A stretch of 36,483 bases of DNA from Clostridiales bacterium (GTDB lineage Bacteria; Bacillota; Clostridia; Lachnospirales; Lachnospiraceae). Shown piece after piece: positions 22,877 to 30,824 of this stretch; position 1 is the stretch's first letter, and each line of letters begins with the position of its first letter. The notes under the pieces were generated by a model. The model was not told where the DNA came from and did no database searches. It saw only the letters and a program-made list of their open reading frames with translations. A program made the position numbers and the translations under genes. Where the stretch lies: contig JAQXPY010000176.1 in NCBI GenBank assembly GCA_029100885.1, positions 1 through 36,483 on the forward strand, read 5' to 3'.

Positions 22877-23668
22877 ATGCAGACAGCATTGACTATCGCA
22901 GGCAGTGATACCTGCGGAGGCGCCGGCATACAGGCCGACATAAAAACAATGACCGCCAACGGCGTTTACGCCATGAGTGCGATCACTGCGCTGACGGCGC
23001 AGAACACTACCGGAGTGACCGGTATCATGGATGTTACTCCGGATTTCTTAAGGCTCGAGCTGGATACAGTTATCACGGATATCCGTCCCGATGCAGTCAA
23101 GATCGGCATGGTCTCCTCATCGGAGCTCATTAAGGTCATCTCGGAAACTCTTATCAAATACGATCTCACAAATATTGTGGTGGATCCTGTCATGGTGGCA
23201 ACAAGCGGCGCCAGACTTATCAGTGACGACGCTATAGATGTCCTGAAGGAGGAGCTGCTGCCGATGGCAACGCTTATCACTCCTAATATTCCCGAGGCAG
23301 AGGTGCTGTCGGGAATGGAGATCAGATCTCCGGAGGATATGATAGAGGCCGCTCTTATCATCAACAAGAGGTACGGCTGTGCCGTGCTCTGCAAGGGCGG
23401 ACATAATATGAATGATGCCAACGACCTTTTGTACAGAGACAACAGCTACAGATGGTTTTACGGTGAAAGAATAGACAACCCGAACACCCACGGTACCGGC
23501 TGTACTCTTTCCAGTGCCATAGCTTCCAATCTTGCAAAGGGCTGTGATATGGATACCGCGGTAGAAAGCGCCAAGAGATATATCAGCGGAGCCCTCGGTG
23601 CGATGCTGGATCTCGGCAGCGGCAGAGGTCCTATGAATCATGCCTTTGCGATAGAAGGTGAATATTGA
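22877..23668 (+). CDS. thiD: Hydroxymethylpyrimidine / phosphomethylpyrimidine kinase
   Basis: ThiD phosphorylates 4-amino-5-hydroxymethyl-2-methylpyrimidine (HMP) twice, to HMP-PP, for thiamine synthesis or salvage. The 263 residues carry ALTIAGSDTCGGAGIQADIKTM at the N-terminus (substrate site), VKIGMVSS (about 75-82), VVDPVMVATSGARL (about 101-114), TPNIPEAEVLSG (about 135-146) and the nucleotide/catalytic loop NTHGTGCTLSSAIAS (about 206-220) with its conserved Cys. The start at 22877 follows AAAGGAGCAGAATA; an earlier in-frame start at 22853 has no ribosome-binding site. The closely related PdxK2-type pyridoxal kinases share the fold, but the TPP riboswitch and the transporter genes support ThiD. 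Confidence 0.95.
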   Translation: MQTALTIAGSDTCGGAGIQADIKTMTANGVYAMSAITALTAQNTTGVTGIMDVTPDFLRLELDTVITDIRPDAVKIGMVSSSELIKVISETLIKYDLTNIVVDPVMVATSGARLISDDAIDVLKEELLPMATLITPNIPEAEVLSGMEIRSPEDMIEAALIINKRYGCAVLCKGGHNMNDANDLLYRDNSYRWFYGERIDNPNTHGTGCTLSSAIASNLAKGCDMDTAVESAKRYISGALGAMLDLGSGRGPMNHAFAIEGEY

Positions 23669-23671
23669 TCG

Positions 23672-24424
23672 ATGCTTGAACTGAAAGATGTAAGCTTTAC
23701 ATATCAGGGTGCCGCGGAGCCGGTGCTTAAGGGTATTTCCATGAAAGCACGGGAGGGAAGCTTTGTCAGTATCATCGGAGCCAGCGGAAGCGGAAAGACC
23801 ACATTGTTCAGACTGCTGAACGGATTGGAGGAGCCTGATAGCGGAAGTATTCTTATAGACGGAAAGCCGCTCTCGGAGCACAGGAGCTATGCCTCCTACA
23901 TGCCTCAGCAGGATCTGCTCTTTCCGTGGCTTACGGTAGAAAAGAATGTCATGCTGCCGATGAGGATCAGACACTGCCCAAAGGAGGAATGCCGAAAACA
24001 GGCTCTGGAAATGCTCAGACAGGTGGGACTCTCAGAGTGGGCAGAACATTTTCCGAGGGAGCTGTCGGGAGGAATGAGACAGAGGGTATCCTTTGCCAGG
24101 ACCCTTTGTGCCGGAGGAAAGCTGATGCTGCTGGATGAGCCTTTTTCCGCGCTGGATTCTATCACAAGGCTATCACTGCAGGAATGGCTTCGCGAACAGT
24201 GGGCGGAGCTTGGCAGAACTATTCTTTTCATAACTCATGATGTGGAGGAGGCTCTGTTTCTGTCAGAAAAGATTCTGGTCCTGACAGGAAGTCCCGCAAA
24301 TGAACTGAAGGAGTTCGATGTTTTGCTTCCGCGGGAAAGGACACGGGAAATGCTGGACCTGCCCGGGGTGAATGCTCTTAAGGCAGAGCTTACCGGGCTG
24401 CTGAGAAAAGAGGCCTGTGTATGA
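23672..24424 (+). CDS. thiZ: ABC transporter ATP-binding protein, ThiZ-like (thiamine pyrimidine precursor)
   Basis: This is the ATPase of a NitT/TauT-type importer. The 250 residues contain Walker A GASGSGKTT (about 35-43), the Q-loop in YMPQQDLLFPWLTV, the ABC signature LSGGMRQRVSFAR (about 131-143), Walker B LMLLDEPFSALD (about 151-162) and the switch His in FITHDVEEAL. It follows thiD by 3 bp and overlaps the first permease by 4 bp, so it is co-translated. It is the only ATPase in the operon, and presumably forms a homodimer under the two permeases. Assignment to HMP or formylaminopyrimidine transport comes from the riboswitch and the THI5/NMT1-like binding protein. Confidence 0.9.
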   Translation: MLELKDVSFTYQGAAEPVLKGISMKAREGSFVSIIGASGSGKTTLFRLLNGLEEPDSGSILIDGKPLSEHRSYASYMPQQDLLFPWLTVEKNVMLPMRIRHCPKEECRKQALEMLRQVGLSEWAEHFPRELSGGMRQRVSFARTLCAGGKLMLLDEPFSALDSITRLSLQEWLREQWAELGRTILFITHDVEEALFLSEKILVLTGSPANELKEFDVLLPRERTREMLDLPGVNALKAELTGLLRKEACV

Positions 24425-25224
24425 GCGGGAAGAGAGGCTCAGGCACAAAATGTGAACTGACTGCGGCGCAGCGAAGATTCTTCGGGTGTCTGTCCCTTGT
24501 GCTGATCGCAGCAGTCTGGCAGCTTATGAGCATGAGAATAGGAAAGAGCTTTCTGCTTCCCTCACCTGCTGATGTGCTGGGCTGTCTGTGGGAAAACAGA
24601 GCGGAGATTTTTCTTGTGCATTTTCCTGCGACATTAGAGGTGATACTGAAGGGAGGAGTCCTTTCGGTGCTCATCGGTGCGGTATTTGCTGTACTGATGG
24701 ATAACAGCAGTATGCTCTGCAGAGCGCTCTATCCGATACTTACGGCTACTCAGACCGTGCCGATAATGTGTCTGTCGCCGATCTTTGTACTTTGGTTCGG
24801 ATATACAGTTAAAATGCGGGTCACGGCAGTCGTTCTCGTCAATTTCTTTTCGGTAACGGTGAATCTCTATGACGGTCTGGCATCGACCGACAGGAACAGG
24901 GAGGAGCTGATGAGAACCTTCGGAGCCGGCAGGCTGCAGATATTTACAATGCTGAAAATGCCTTCGGCGCTGCCCTATTTCTTTACGGCACTGCATGTCG
25001 TTGTGCCATGGAGCGTCATAACAGCGGCGGTGGCTGAATGGCTGGGAGCACAGAACGGACTCGGAACCTACAGCCGTGCCTGCATGCTGAAGCTGGATGC
25101 GGCGGGGCTTATAGCGCCTTTGATAGTATTGTCTGCATTTGCATTGATCATGAACGCAATATTGAATATGGCCGAAAGGCATTTTTTAAAACCCGTAAAC
25201 GGCGGGAGAGAGGTAAAGAAATAA
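24421..25224 (+). CDS. thiX: ABC transporter permease, ThiX-like (first of two)
   Basis: The 267-residue membrane protein is a BPD-type permease of the NitT/TauT/Thi group with about six TM helices. A soluble N-terminus (about 1-18) precedes the first helix. The EAA loop that docks on the ATPase is visible as LMRTFGAGRLQIFTMLKMPSALPY split across about 160-183, and AVAEWLGAQNGLGTY follows near 205-219, a hallmark of this subfamily. The QTVPIMCLSPIFVLWFG segment lies near 109-125. It overlaps thiZ by 4 bp at the start and the lipoprotein gene by 1 bp at the end. A clear paralogue follows at 26333-27124, so the importer probably has a heterodimeric membrane part. Confidence 0.9.
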   Translation: MSGKRGSGTKCELTAAQRRFFGCLSLVLIAAVWQLMSMRIGKSFLLPSPADVLGCLWENRAEIFLVHFPATLEVILKGGVLSVLIGAVFAVLMDNSSMLCRALYPILTATQTVPIMCLSPIFVLWFGYTVKMRVTAVVLVNFFSVTVNLYDGLASTDRNREELMRTFGAGRLQIFTMLKMPSALPYFFTALHVVVPWSVITAAVAEWLGAQNGLGTYSRACMLKLDAAGLIAPLIVLSAFALIMNAILNMAERHFLKPVNGGREVKK

Positions 25225-26336
25225 TGAAACTTAACAGATATACGGCACTTGCAATGAGCGTTTTTCTTGCGGCAGCAGTCATGACCGGCTGCGGCTCAAA
25301 GGATACCAATACAGCTGCTCAGACCCCTGCACAGTCACAGGCGGCAGAGACAAAGGAAGAAAAGGCTGCAGAGACGGAAAAGTCAGCAGAAACGGAGAAT
25401 GCCGATAAAGCTCAGAGCTCAGAGCTCAAAGAGTTCGATGTGGTTCTGGACTGGTATCCGAATGCGGTACATTCATTTATCTATGAAGCAATAGAGCATG
25501 GATATTTTGCCGAGGAGGGACTTAAGATCAATGTCATCAGCCCTGCGGAGAGTGTGGATGCCATGACCTTTGTGGCGGCCGAAAAGGCGCAGATAGGAAT
25601 CACATATCCTGTAGACGTTATCACAGCTGTAGCAAATGAAAAGATGCCTGTTGTTGCCATAGGTGCTCTGGTTCAGGAGGAGCTTAACTGCATGGCTTCC
25701 CTTGCTGAGACGGATATTACAGAGGACATGTCAACACTTAAGGGAAAGAAGATCGGACACTCCGGACCGGCAGTCCAGGTCGCAGCAGTAAAAACCATCA
25801 TGGCAAATGCCGGACTCACCGAAAATGATGCCGAGATAATTAATGTCGGCTTTGACCTTGTTTCATCACTTACAACAAAGAGCGTGGACATAGTTGCGGG
25901 TCCGTTCATCAACGATGAGATCATTACGATGAGAAATGCGGGATATGATATAAATGTCTGGAGATACCAGGATTACGGTGTTCCGTCGATGTACGGTCTT
26001 GTATTTGCAGCCAACAAGGATGCATATGCCGCAGATCCTGAGCTCTACAAGGGCTTTCTCAGAGCGTGTGCGAAGGGCTTTGAGGATATGAAGGCAGATG
26101 AGGAGCATGTGATCGGGCTTATTATGTCAGAGATGAATTCGGATGACAATCCGTTAGATGAAACACAGCAGAGAGGAAGCTATGAGACACTGATGCCGCT
26201 TATGGAAAAGGATGGCCAGCCTTTCCTGTCCATGACAGAGGAGACCTGGAAGAATGCTATGGAATGGATGCTCAAGTACGAGATCATATCTGAAGCATGC
26301 GATGTTTCTGAGTTCTTCATCGCTCCGGAGCTGTGA
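25224..26336 (+). CDS. thiY: THI5/NMT1-type substrate-binding lipoprotein (ThiY-like)
   Basis: The 370-residue protein begins with a lipoprotein signal peptide, including AMSVFLAAAVMTGCGS, whose lipobox cysteine is near residue 21. A low-complexity linker rich in Ala, Glu, Thr and Lys (about 25-68) tethers the periplasmic-type binding domain to the outer face of the membrane. The domain starts FDVVLDWYPNAVHSFIYEAIEHGYF, as in ThiY and the yeast THI5 family, which recognise HMP-type pyrimidines. GHSGPAVQVAAV and KSVDIVAGPFINDE are further family-like segments. The true start is 25224, where GAGGTAAAG precedes the ATG; the longer open frame from 25038 lies inside the permease gene. It sits between the two permease genes. 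Confidence 0.9.
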   Translation: MKLNRYTALAMSVFLAAAVMTGCGSKDTNTAAQTPAQSQAAETKEEKAAETEKSAETENADKAQSSELKEFDVVLDWYPNAVHSFIYEAIEHGYFAEEGLKINVISPAESVDAMTFVAAEKAQIGITYPVDVITAVANEKMPVVAIGALVQEELNCMASLAETDITEDMSTLKGKKIGHSGPAVQVAAVKTIMANAGLTENDAEIINVGFDLVSSLTTKSVDIVAGPFINDEIITMRNAGYDINVWRYQDYGVPSMYGLVFAANKDAYAADPELYKGFLRACAKGFEDMKADEEHVIGLIMSEMNSDDNPLDETQQRGSYETLMPLMEKDGQPFLSMTEETWKNAMEWMLKYEIISEACDVSEFFIAPEL

Positions 26337-27124
26337 CAGGGAAAGCATATAAACGGGATATGAAAATGATCGGCATGCTGAAAACAAAATACGGACCGGC
26401 TATGCTGCTGTGCCTTATTCTGCTGTTCATATGGCAGGCGGCGGCAGCGGCGGTCGGAAGGACCCATATCCTTCCCGGACCGATTCAGATACTGGTCAGA
26501 ACATGGGAGCTGAGAGATAGTCTGCTGCTGCATCATCTGCCTGCCACCTTGCTGACTATCGTGAGCGGATGGCTGCTTTCGGTGGGCATAGGCATTACGC
26601 TGGCGGTGATAATGAATGCAGACAGATATGCTGCGGCACTGCTGCACACGCCTCTGATAATGACCCAGACCATTCCTGTGATGTGTATTTCGCCGCTGTT
26701 TGTAGTCTGGTTTGGATATACACTTCCTGCCAGACTTACAGCTGTCGTGTTGTCGACATTTTTCGCCATTACTCTCAATACCTATGACGGTCTGCGCAGT
26801 GCGGATCCAAAGAAAAAAGAGCTGCTGCAGACCTTCGGGGCCGGAAGGCTGCAGATATTTCTTCAGCTGGAGGTACCTTCGGCTTTTCCGAGGCTGATGA
26901 CCGCATTGAAAATGACTGCCCCATGGGTGGTGATAGATGCGGCAGTGGCCGAATGGCTGGGAGCGACCGAGGGATTGGGATATTTTTCCAAGAGGATGAT
27001 CAGTAAAATGGACGGAGCCGCGGTATTTGCACCTCTCCTGATATTGTGTATAATAGCATTTACAGGAATGGCGCTGCTGCATTTCATCGAAAAGAAAACG
27101 GCAGGCTACAGAAACGAGCTTTGA
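26333..27124 (+). CDS. ABC transporter permease, ThiX-like (second of two)
   Basis: This is a paralogue of the permease at 24421-25224, with matching stretches such as QTIPVMCISPLFVVWFGYT, LNTYDGLRSADP, LLQTFGAGRLQIFLQLEVPS (the EAA loop) and DAAVAEWLGATEGLGYFS. It has about six TM helices. The frame opens with GTG at 26333, overlapping the lipoprotein stop, but an ATG at 26360 (MKMIGMLKTKYG) is a plausible alternative start; neither has a perfect ribosome-binding site. The two copies probably arose by tandem duplication and then diverged, so the importer likely uses one of each. It ends the thi operon; only 44 bp separate it from the next gene and I see no strong terminator there. Confidence 0.88.
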   Translation: MTGKAYKRDMKMIGMLKTKYGPAMLLCLILLFIWQAAAAAVGRTHILPGPIQILVRTWELRDSLLLHHLPATLLTIVSGWLLSVGIGITLAVIMNADRYAAALLHTPLIMTQTIPVMCISPLFVVWFGYTLPARLTAVVLSTFFAITLNTYDGLRSADPKKKELLQTFGAGRLQIFLQLEVPSAFPRLMTALKMTAPWVVIDAAVAEWLGATEGLGYFSKRMISKMDGAAVFAPLLILCIIAFTGMALLHFIEKKTAGYRNEL

Positions 27125-27140
27125 TCATTTTATTTCTGCA

Positions 27141-27162
27141 GCCGCCTATCGGGCGGCGGAGG
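27141..27162 (+). promoter_or_regulatory. Hairpin abutting the ribosome-binding site of the hydrolase gene
   Basis: GCCGCC (27141-27146) pairs with GGCGGC (27152-27157) around a 5-nt loop, and the Shine-Dalgarno GGAGG (27158-27162) begins at the very next base. Stacking or slight breathing of this GC-rich stem may affect initiation at the ATG at 27169. Confidence 0.4.
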
Positions 27163-27168
27163 TGAAAA

Positions 27169-28248
27169 ATGGCTGATCTATTTGATTATCTGAAGTGGAG
27201 AGGAGATTTACTGCTGTCACAGGCGGACTTCGGACCTGTGGACAACCTGATACTTGCAAGTCTGATATATGTGCCTTTTGAAAATGTTCTGGATACCGAT
27301 TCGGACGAGGCGGTGAGCATAGCCGAAGCGGCACGAAGATATGCCGGTCTGGATGAGGACGGCAGGGGACCGGTGCGCTCCGAAAAGGATGAGGAGCTGC
27401 TGATGGCAGCGGCAGGTACACCGAGATTTGCCGAGCTGAAGCTGACATTTTACAGAAACGAAATAGACACAGCAGCCGAGATGCAGTTTTGCGCGGCTGC
27501 TGTTTTGCTGAATGAGGAAACTGCTTATGTTGCCTACAGAGGAACAGATACCTCCATCGTCGGCTGGAGGGAGGATTTCAATATGAGCTTTATGGATTCG
27601 GTTCCCGCTCAGCGGGCGGCGCTAAAGTATCTTGTTGAATTCGGCAGAGGATTTAAAGGCAGAATAATGACAGGAGGACATTCCAAGGGAGGAAATCTGG
27701 CAGTATACGCTGCGGCAATGTGTCCGGAGGAGCTGAAGCAGCGCATAACGGCGGTGTACAACAATGACGGACCGGGATTCTCTGAAGCAGTCACCGGATC
27801 GGATGGGTATAAAGAAATGCTTCCGATGATCCGTACCTACCTGCCGGAATCCTCCATTGTCGGGATGCTTCTGGAGCACGATGAGCCGTATAATGTGGTA
27901 AAGAGCAGACAGATAGGCATTCTTCAGCATGATCCGTATTCCTGGGAGGTTATGGCCGGTGATTTCGTCAGAGCCGAGGGACTGAGCAGACACAGCCTGC
28001 GCACAGACAGAACGCTGAAAAGGTGGCTTTCGGGACTGAGTCTTGAGGAAAGAGAACTGATAACCGATACATTCTTCGACATTCTTAATGCCGGGGAGAT
28101 GAACAGGACAGAGGACATGATAAAGCCGGACAAGATATTCGCGGCACTTCGCAGTGTGAAAAATATTGATGAAGAAAAAAGAAAAAAGCTCGGACAGAGC
28201 ATGTTCGAGCTTGTACAGAGTGCGCTTGAGGTCAGAAGACAGCACTGA
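27169..28248 (+). CDS. Mbeg1-like (DUF2974) alpha/beta hydrolase
   Basis: The 359-residue cytoplasmic protein has the DUF2974/Mbeg1-like pattern common in Firmicutes. It opens with DLFDYLKWRGDLLLSQADFGPVDNLIL split across about 3-29, then AYVAYRGTDTSIVGWREDF (about 119-137) as in class 3 lipases, and the nucleophile elbow GHSKGG (170-175) with Ser172. YNNDGPGF (about 199-206) is another conserved segment. The remaining triad members are probably the Asp in this region and a His in LQHDPYSW. Substrate is unknown; lipid or ester hydrolysis is a reasonable guess from the fold. It follows the thi operon closely, with its own strong ribosome-binding site, and converges on the AEC gene with only 12 bp between stops. 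Confidence 0.85.
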   Translation: MADLFDYLKWRGDLLLSQADFGPVDNLILASLIYVPFENVLDTDSDEAVSIAEAARRYAGLDEDGRGPVRSEKDEELLMAAAGTPRFAELKLTFYRNEIDTAAEMQFCAAAVLLNEETAYVAYRGTDTSIVGWREDFNMSFMDSVPAQRAALKYLVEFGRGFKGRIMTGGHSKGGNLAVYAAAMCPEELKQRITAVYNNDGPGFSEAVTGSDGYKEMLPMIRTYLPESSIVGMLLEHDEPYNVVKSRQIGILQHDPYSWEVMAGDFVRAEGLSRHSLRTDRTLKRWLSGLSLEERELITDTFFDILNAGEMNRTEDMIKPDKIFAALRSVKNIDEEKRKKLGQSMFELVQSALEVRRQH

Positions 28249-28260
28249 GGCATAGACTTT

Positions 28261-29181
28261 TCAGTAGAACATGCTGACGACTAAAAACCATAACGGAATC
28301 GTCACGATGCTGAGAGCTGTGCTGACGGCCACGATAAGACTTCCGTATTCAACATCCTTGTGATATCTGGCGGCAAATACAGCAGTGATGCTGGCGCTTG
28401 GCATGGCGGCCATGAGAACACAGACGGAGCAGGTCATAAAGTCTGACCTGAACAGAAGACTCAGAAGCAAAGCGGCAGCGGGAGCAAGGATCAGTCTGAC
28501 AAATACAAATATCCATACATCGAAACGGAAAATATGCCTGACATCCATGCCGTACAGTACGCTGCCGATCAAAAGCATGCTTATAGCCATCAGGCAGTCA
28601 CTGAGATATTGTATGGATCTGGAAATAGTCGGAGGGAGCTGAATCTCAAAGATCATTATGACAACTCCGATCATCGCGGCCATCATGCACGGATTGAGCA
28701 GCAGCTTCTTCATTGTATCGCCGAAGCTCTTGCCTTTTCCGGTGAACAGACTCTGACCATAGCTCCAGGTAAAGCATCTTACAGGTATCATATAGAGGCT
28801 CTGGAGCATGGCTCCCTTCTCTCCGAGAAGGTTCATGATGACCGGAAAGCCTATAAACATGCTGTTGGAATTGACCATGCCGTATCTGGCAAGCAGAGCA
28901 GCCTCCGGCTTCATCCGTGAGAACAGCAGCTTGCCGAGCAGTATGAAGATGAGCATGGCTCCGACAGCTAACAATATGATCGGGGTAAATTCGAGCAGAA
29001 GGCTGATGCCGCCCTGACCCATGAAGCTGATAATAATATTGCATGGAACGATGATATCAATGACTATGCTTGTAAGACATTCGCGACCCTCGTCGGTTAT
29101 TTTTCCGATATGCCTGAGCAGCATTCCGAGAGCGATAAGAATGACCATGATCATTTCGAGATTCAGTATTTCGTTAAGCAT
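28261..29181 (-). CDS. AEC (auxin efflux carrier) family transporter
   Basis: The 306-residue protein is almost entirely hydrophobic with about ten TM helices, arranged as two repeats typical of the AEC family. It begins with MVILIALGMLLRHIGKITDEGRE, whose GxxLRxxGKI-type stretch is characteristic, followed by VIDIIVPCNIIISF. GMVNSNSMFIGFPVIMNLLGE (about 101-121) is the best family signature, and MAAMPSASITAVFAARYHKD near 260-279 is the matching segment in the second half. Bacterial members export or exchange malate, lactate or other small organic acids, but the substrate here is unknown. AAGGAAG precedes the ATG. The 5' region contains a tandem decamer repeat. Confidence 0.9.
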   Translation of the reverse strand: MLNEILNLEMIMVILIALGMLLRHIGKITDEGRECLTSIVIDIIVPCNIIISFMGQGGISLLLEFTPIILLAVGAMLIFILLGKLLFSRMKPEAALLARYGMVNSNSMFIGFPVIMNLLGEKGAMLQSLYMIPVRCFTWSYGQSLFTGKGKSFGDTMKKLLLNPCMMAAMIGVVIMIFEIQLPPTISRSIQYLSDCLMAISMLLIGSVLYGMDVRHIFRFDVWIFVFVRLILAPAAALLLSLLFRSDFMTCSVCVLMAAMPSASITAVFAARYHKDVEYGSLIVAVSTALSIVTIPLWFLVVSMFY

Positions 29182-29238
29182 ATATATCTTCCTTCATAAC
29201 GTGCTGTTTGAACATCTGTTGGCAGACTCTTTTCGTAT

Positions 29239-29283
29239 GCTCCTATGAGCTCCAATGAGTTCCTGCGAGCTTCTGTGAGGTTC
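29239..29283. repeat. Tandem 10-bp repeats upstream of the AEC gene
   Basis: Four decamers of the form GCTCCTATGA, GCTCCAATGA, GTTCCTGCGA and GCTTCTGTGA follow one another from 29239 to 29278, with a partial fifth. The 10-bp period equals one helical turn, so a protein could bind repeated faces. The region lies between the AEC gene (-) and the Cys-rich peptide (+). Confidence 0.65.
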
Positions 29284-29424
29284 CGCTGCGGCGCCCGGAT
29301 ATTCCTGCCGGGATGCGGAACGATCACAAACGAAGCTATTATAGCTATGCATATATACCAAAATAAAGACGAAAACTATTATGTTTCGCATAATGAACAT
29401 TTGACATGGAAAGGATGGAGGGAA

Positions 29425-29595
29425 ATGAGTTTCGGAGGAATGCTCCTGATAGCGCTGATAATTATTTTTGCTGTAATCATTGTGCTCGTGACTGACCAGA
29501 CAGGAAAAAGGGGCTGCGGACGAGGCTGCGCCACCTGCGGAAACAGAGAAATGTGTCATAAGAAGAGAGTGGAAAAACAGAGCAGGAAAAAATAA
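29425..29595 (+). CDS. FeoB-associated Cys-rich membrane protein-like peptide
   Basis: The 56-residue peptide has one N-terminal membrane helix (about 5-23, LLIALIIIFAVIIVLV) followed by a short basic, cysteine-rich tail with CGRGCATCG and a further Cys in REMCHKK. This layout matches the small FeoB-associated Cys-rich membrane proteins of Firmicutes, which are often found beside ferrous iron transporters and may bind iron or help the transporter. No feoA or feoB is present in the window, so it is an orphan here. The start at 29425 is chosen because GGAGGG lies just before it; the open frame reaches further upstream but without a ribosome-binding site. An ATTATG/CATAAT inverted repeat (29378-29394) precedes it. 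Confidence 0.7.
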   Translation: MSFGGMLLIALIIIFAVIIVLVTDQTGKRGCGRGCATCGNREMCHKKRVEKQSRKK

Positions 29596-29647
29596 AAGAG
29601 AGGCGATTCGGAAACGATCTGCAAGAACGGAAAGGACAGGAACCGTT

Positions 29648-29699
29648 CAGAAAAGGACTGAATTGAGTCGGAAAAGGGCTGAATTGATTCAGAAAAGGA
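29648..29699. repeat. Tandem 21-bp repeats after the Cys-rich peptide gene
   Basis: Copies at 29648-29668 and 29669-29689 share GAAAAGG, then CTGAATTGA, and a partial third copy (CAGAAAAGGA) follows at 29690-29699. The tract lies between two rightward genes with no evident coding potential. Confidence 0.7.
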
Positions 29700-29812
29700 G
29701 ATTAAGAAAAACCAAGGACAATATTAAGAACTTTGTAAGAAAGTTTTGCCAACTTTTATAAAACCGGGAAAGACTTTAATTTTGTGTAAGGTCTTGAGGG
29801 TGTTTTGTCCTG

Positions 29813-29818
29813 TATAAT
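29813..29818 (+). promoter_or_regulatory. Probable -10 element for the NlpC/P60 gene
   Basis: TATAAT occurs 52 bp before the start codon; the -35 region contains only weak candidates (GTCTTG at 29791-29796, 16-bp spacing). The 29600-29812 stretch otherwise holds tandem repeats and an AAAGTT/AACTTT stem. Confidence 0.45.
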
Positions 29819-29869
29819 ATTAACCGAAGATATTGCTTACGGGCAAAATTCTTTTCGGAGGTTGGTTTT

Positions 29870-30499
29870 TTGAAGGGTAATAAATTAGTAACAGGAATTT
29901 TTGTGTTGGCTGCATGTTTTTTATTCTCTGTACCGGTAATGGCAGACACGGTAAGAGAGACGGTTCCGGCTGTGATCTATACATCGGAGTCTGATGCAGA
30001 GGAGGCAACAGAGACTTCGGAGGATACAGCAGACAACGGAACGAAGGATGTTGCTGAGAGCATCGGCGATACTGATGCGGAAAACGCAGAAGATACGGAT
30101 AATACAGAAGATACAGCAGATACAGCAGATACGGCGGAGACCGAGGAGGTCGGCTTCACAGGCAAGATGGTGGTGAATTTTGCAAGACGCTTCCTTGGCG
30201 GCAAATATCGCTACGGCGGATCCAGCCTCACAAACGGAACCGACTGCTCCGGCTTTACGATGTCTGTATACAACAATTTCGGAGTTTCGCTTCCTCATTC
30301 GTCAAAATCACAGAGAAGCGTAGGAACAGCCGTTTCAAGTCTTGAAGAGGCAGAGGCGGGAGATCTTATCTGCTACAGCGGACATGTGGCACTGTACATC
30401 GGAGACGGACAGATAATACATGCGCTTAATGAGAGAAAGGGCATCATTATCTCCGATGCCAGATACAATAACATTCTAGCCATCAGGAGAGTACTGTAA
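29870..30499 (+). CDS. Secreted NlpC/P60-family peptidoglycan endopeptidase with acidic linker
   Basis: The 209-residue protein starts at a TTG codon, supported by GGAGG 8 bases upstream. A signal peptide (about 1-25, including LVTGIFVLAACFLFSVPVMA) directs export. Residues about 38-92 form a linker of Asp, Glu, Thr and Ala with repeated DTAD/ENTED-type units, which is extended and strongly negative. The NlpC/P60 domain (about 98-209) has the nucleophile in TDCSGF (about 124-129), the catalytic His in GHVALYIGDG and a third polar residue near IHAL. Such enzymes cut D-Glu-diaminopimelate bonds in stem peptides. No wall-binding domain is present, so the acidic linker may mediate localisation, or the enzyme may be free in the medium. 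Confidence 0.92.
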   Translation: MKGNKLVTGIFVLAACFLFSVPVMADTVRETVPAVIYTSESDAEEATETSEDTADNGTKDVAESIGDTDAENAEDTDNTEDTADTADTAETEEVGFTGKMVVNFARRFLGGKYRYGGSSLTNGTDCSGFTMSVYNNFGVSLPHSSKSQRSVGTAVSSLEEAEAGDLICYSGHVALYIGDGQIIHALNERKGIIISDARYNNILAIRRVL

Positions 30500-30593
30500 G
30501 GCAGATAAGATTCATTATGACCGGGCAGCTGCAGGCTCGTGATCATTAGGCTGCGGGCAGCTGACAACAACAGAATCAGATAATTAAAGTACA

Positions 30594-30643
30594 GGCGGTT
30601 TGATCCAAAGACATTAGTCGGGGGAACAAACCGCCGGTTTTTG
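30594..30643 (+). terminator. Terminator after the NlpC/P60 gene
   Basis: GGCGGTTTG (30594-30602) pairs perfectly with CAAACCGCC (30627-30635) around a 24-nt loop and is followed by GGTTTTTG. The loop is long but the stem is strong. Confidence 0.75.
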
Positions 30644-30734
30644 TTAACTGAAAGCCGATCTATCTGAACAAAGACAGACGCTGCTTCAGCTCGCTCATAG
30701 GAGGAAGAGTGCCGTATTCAGAAAACAAAAAGCA

Positions 30735-30805
30735 TCCGAAAACAAAAAGTCTGCTAAATCAAAAAAGTCTCCGAAAATAAAATGTCTGCTAAAACAAAAA
30801 AAGCC
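30735..30805. repeat. Two tandem ~35-bp copies derived from the tRNA-Cys terminator region
   Basis: Copies at 30735-30769 and 30770-30805 both begin TCCGAAAA and contain GTCTGCTAAA then an A-run. A third start, TCCGAAAACGGAGGC (from 30806), is the right half of the active terminator hairpin. The array therefore looks like repeated duplication of the terminator's downstream flank. Confidence 0.65.
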
Positions 30806-30820
30806 TCCGAAAACGGAGGC
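30794..30820 (-). terminator. Terminator of tRNA-Cys
   Basis: On the minus strand GCCTCCG-TTTT-CGGAGGC (30803-30820) is followed by a run of seven T residues. It lies just beyond the 3' end of tRNA-Cys. Confidence 0.9.
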
Positions 30821-30824
30821 AAAG

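Noticed and set aside
30500-30824. CRISPR-like array near tRNA-Cys
   Set aside because: The A-rich units are directly adjacent, without unique spacers, and are diverged copies of a terminator flank; no cas genes are present.
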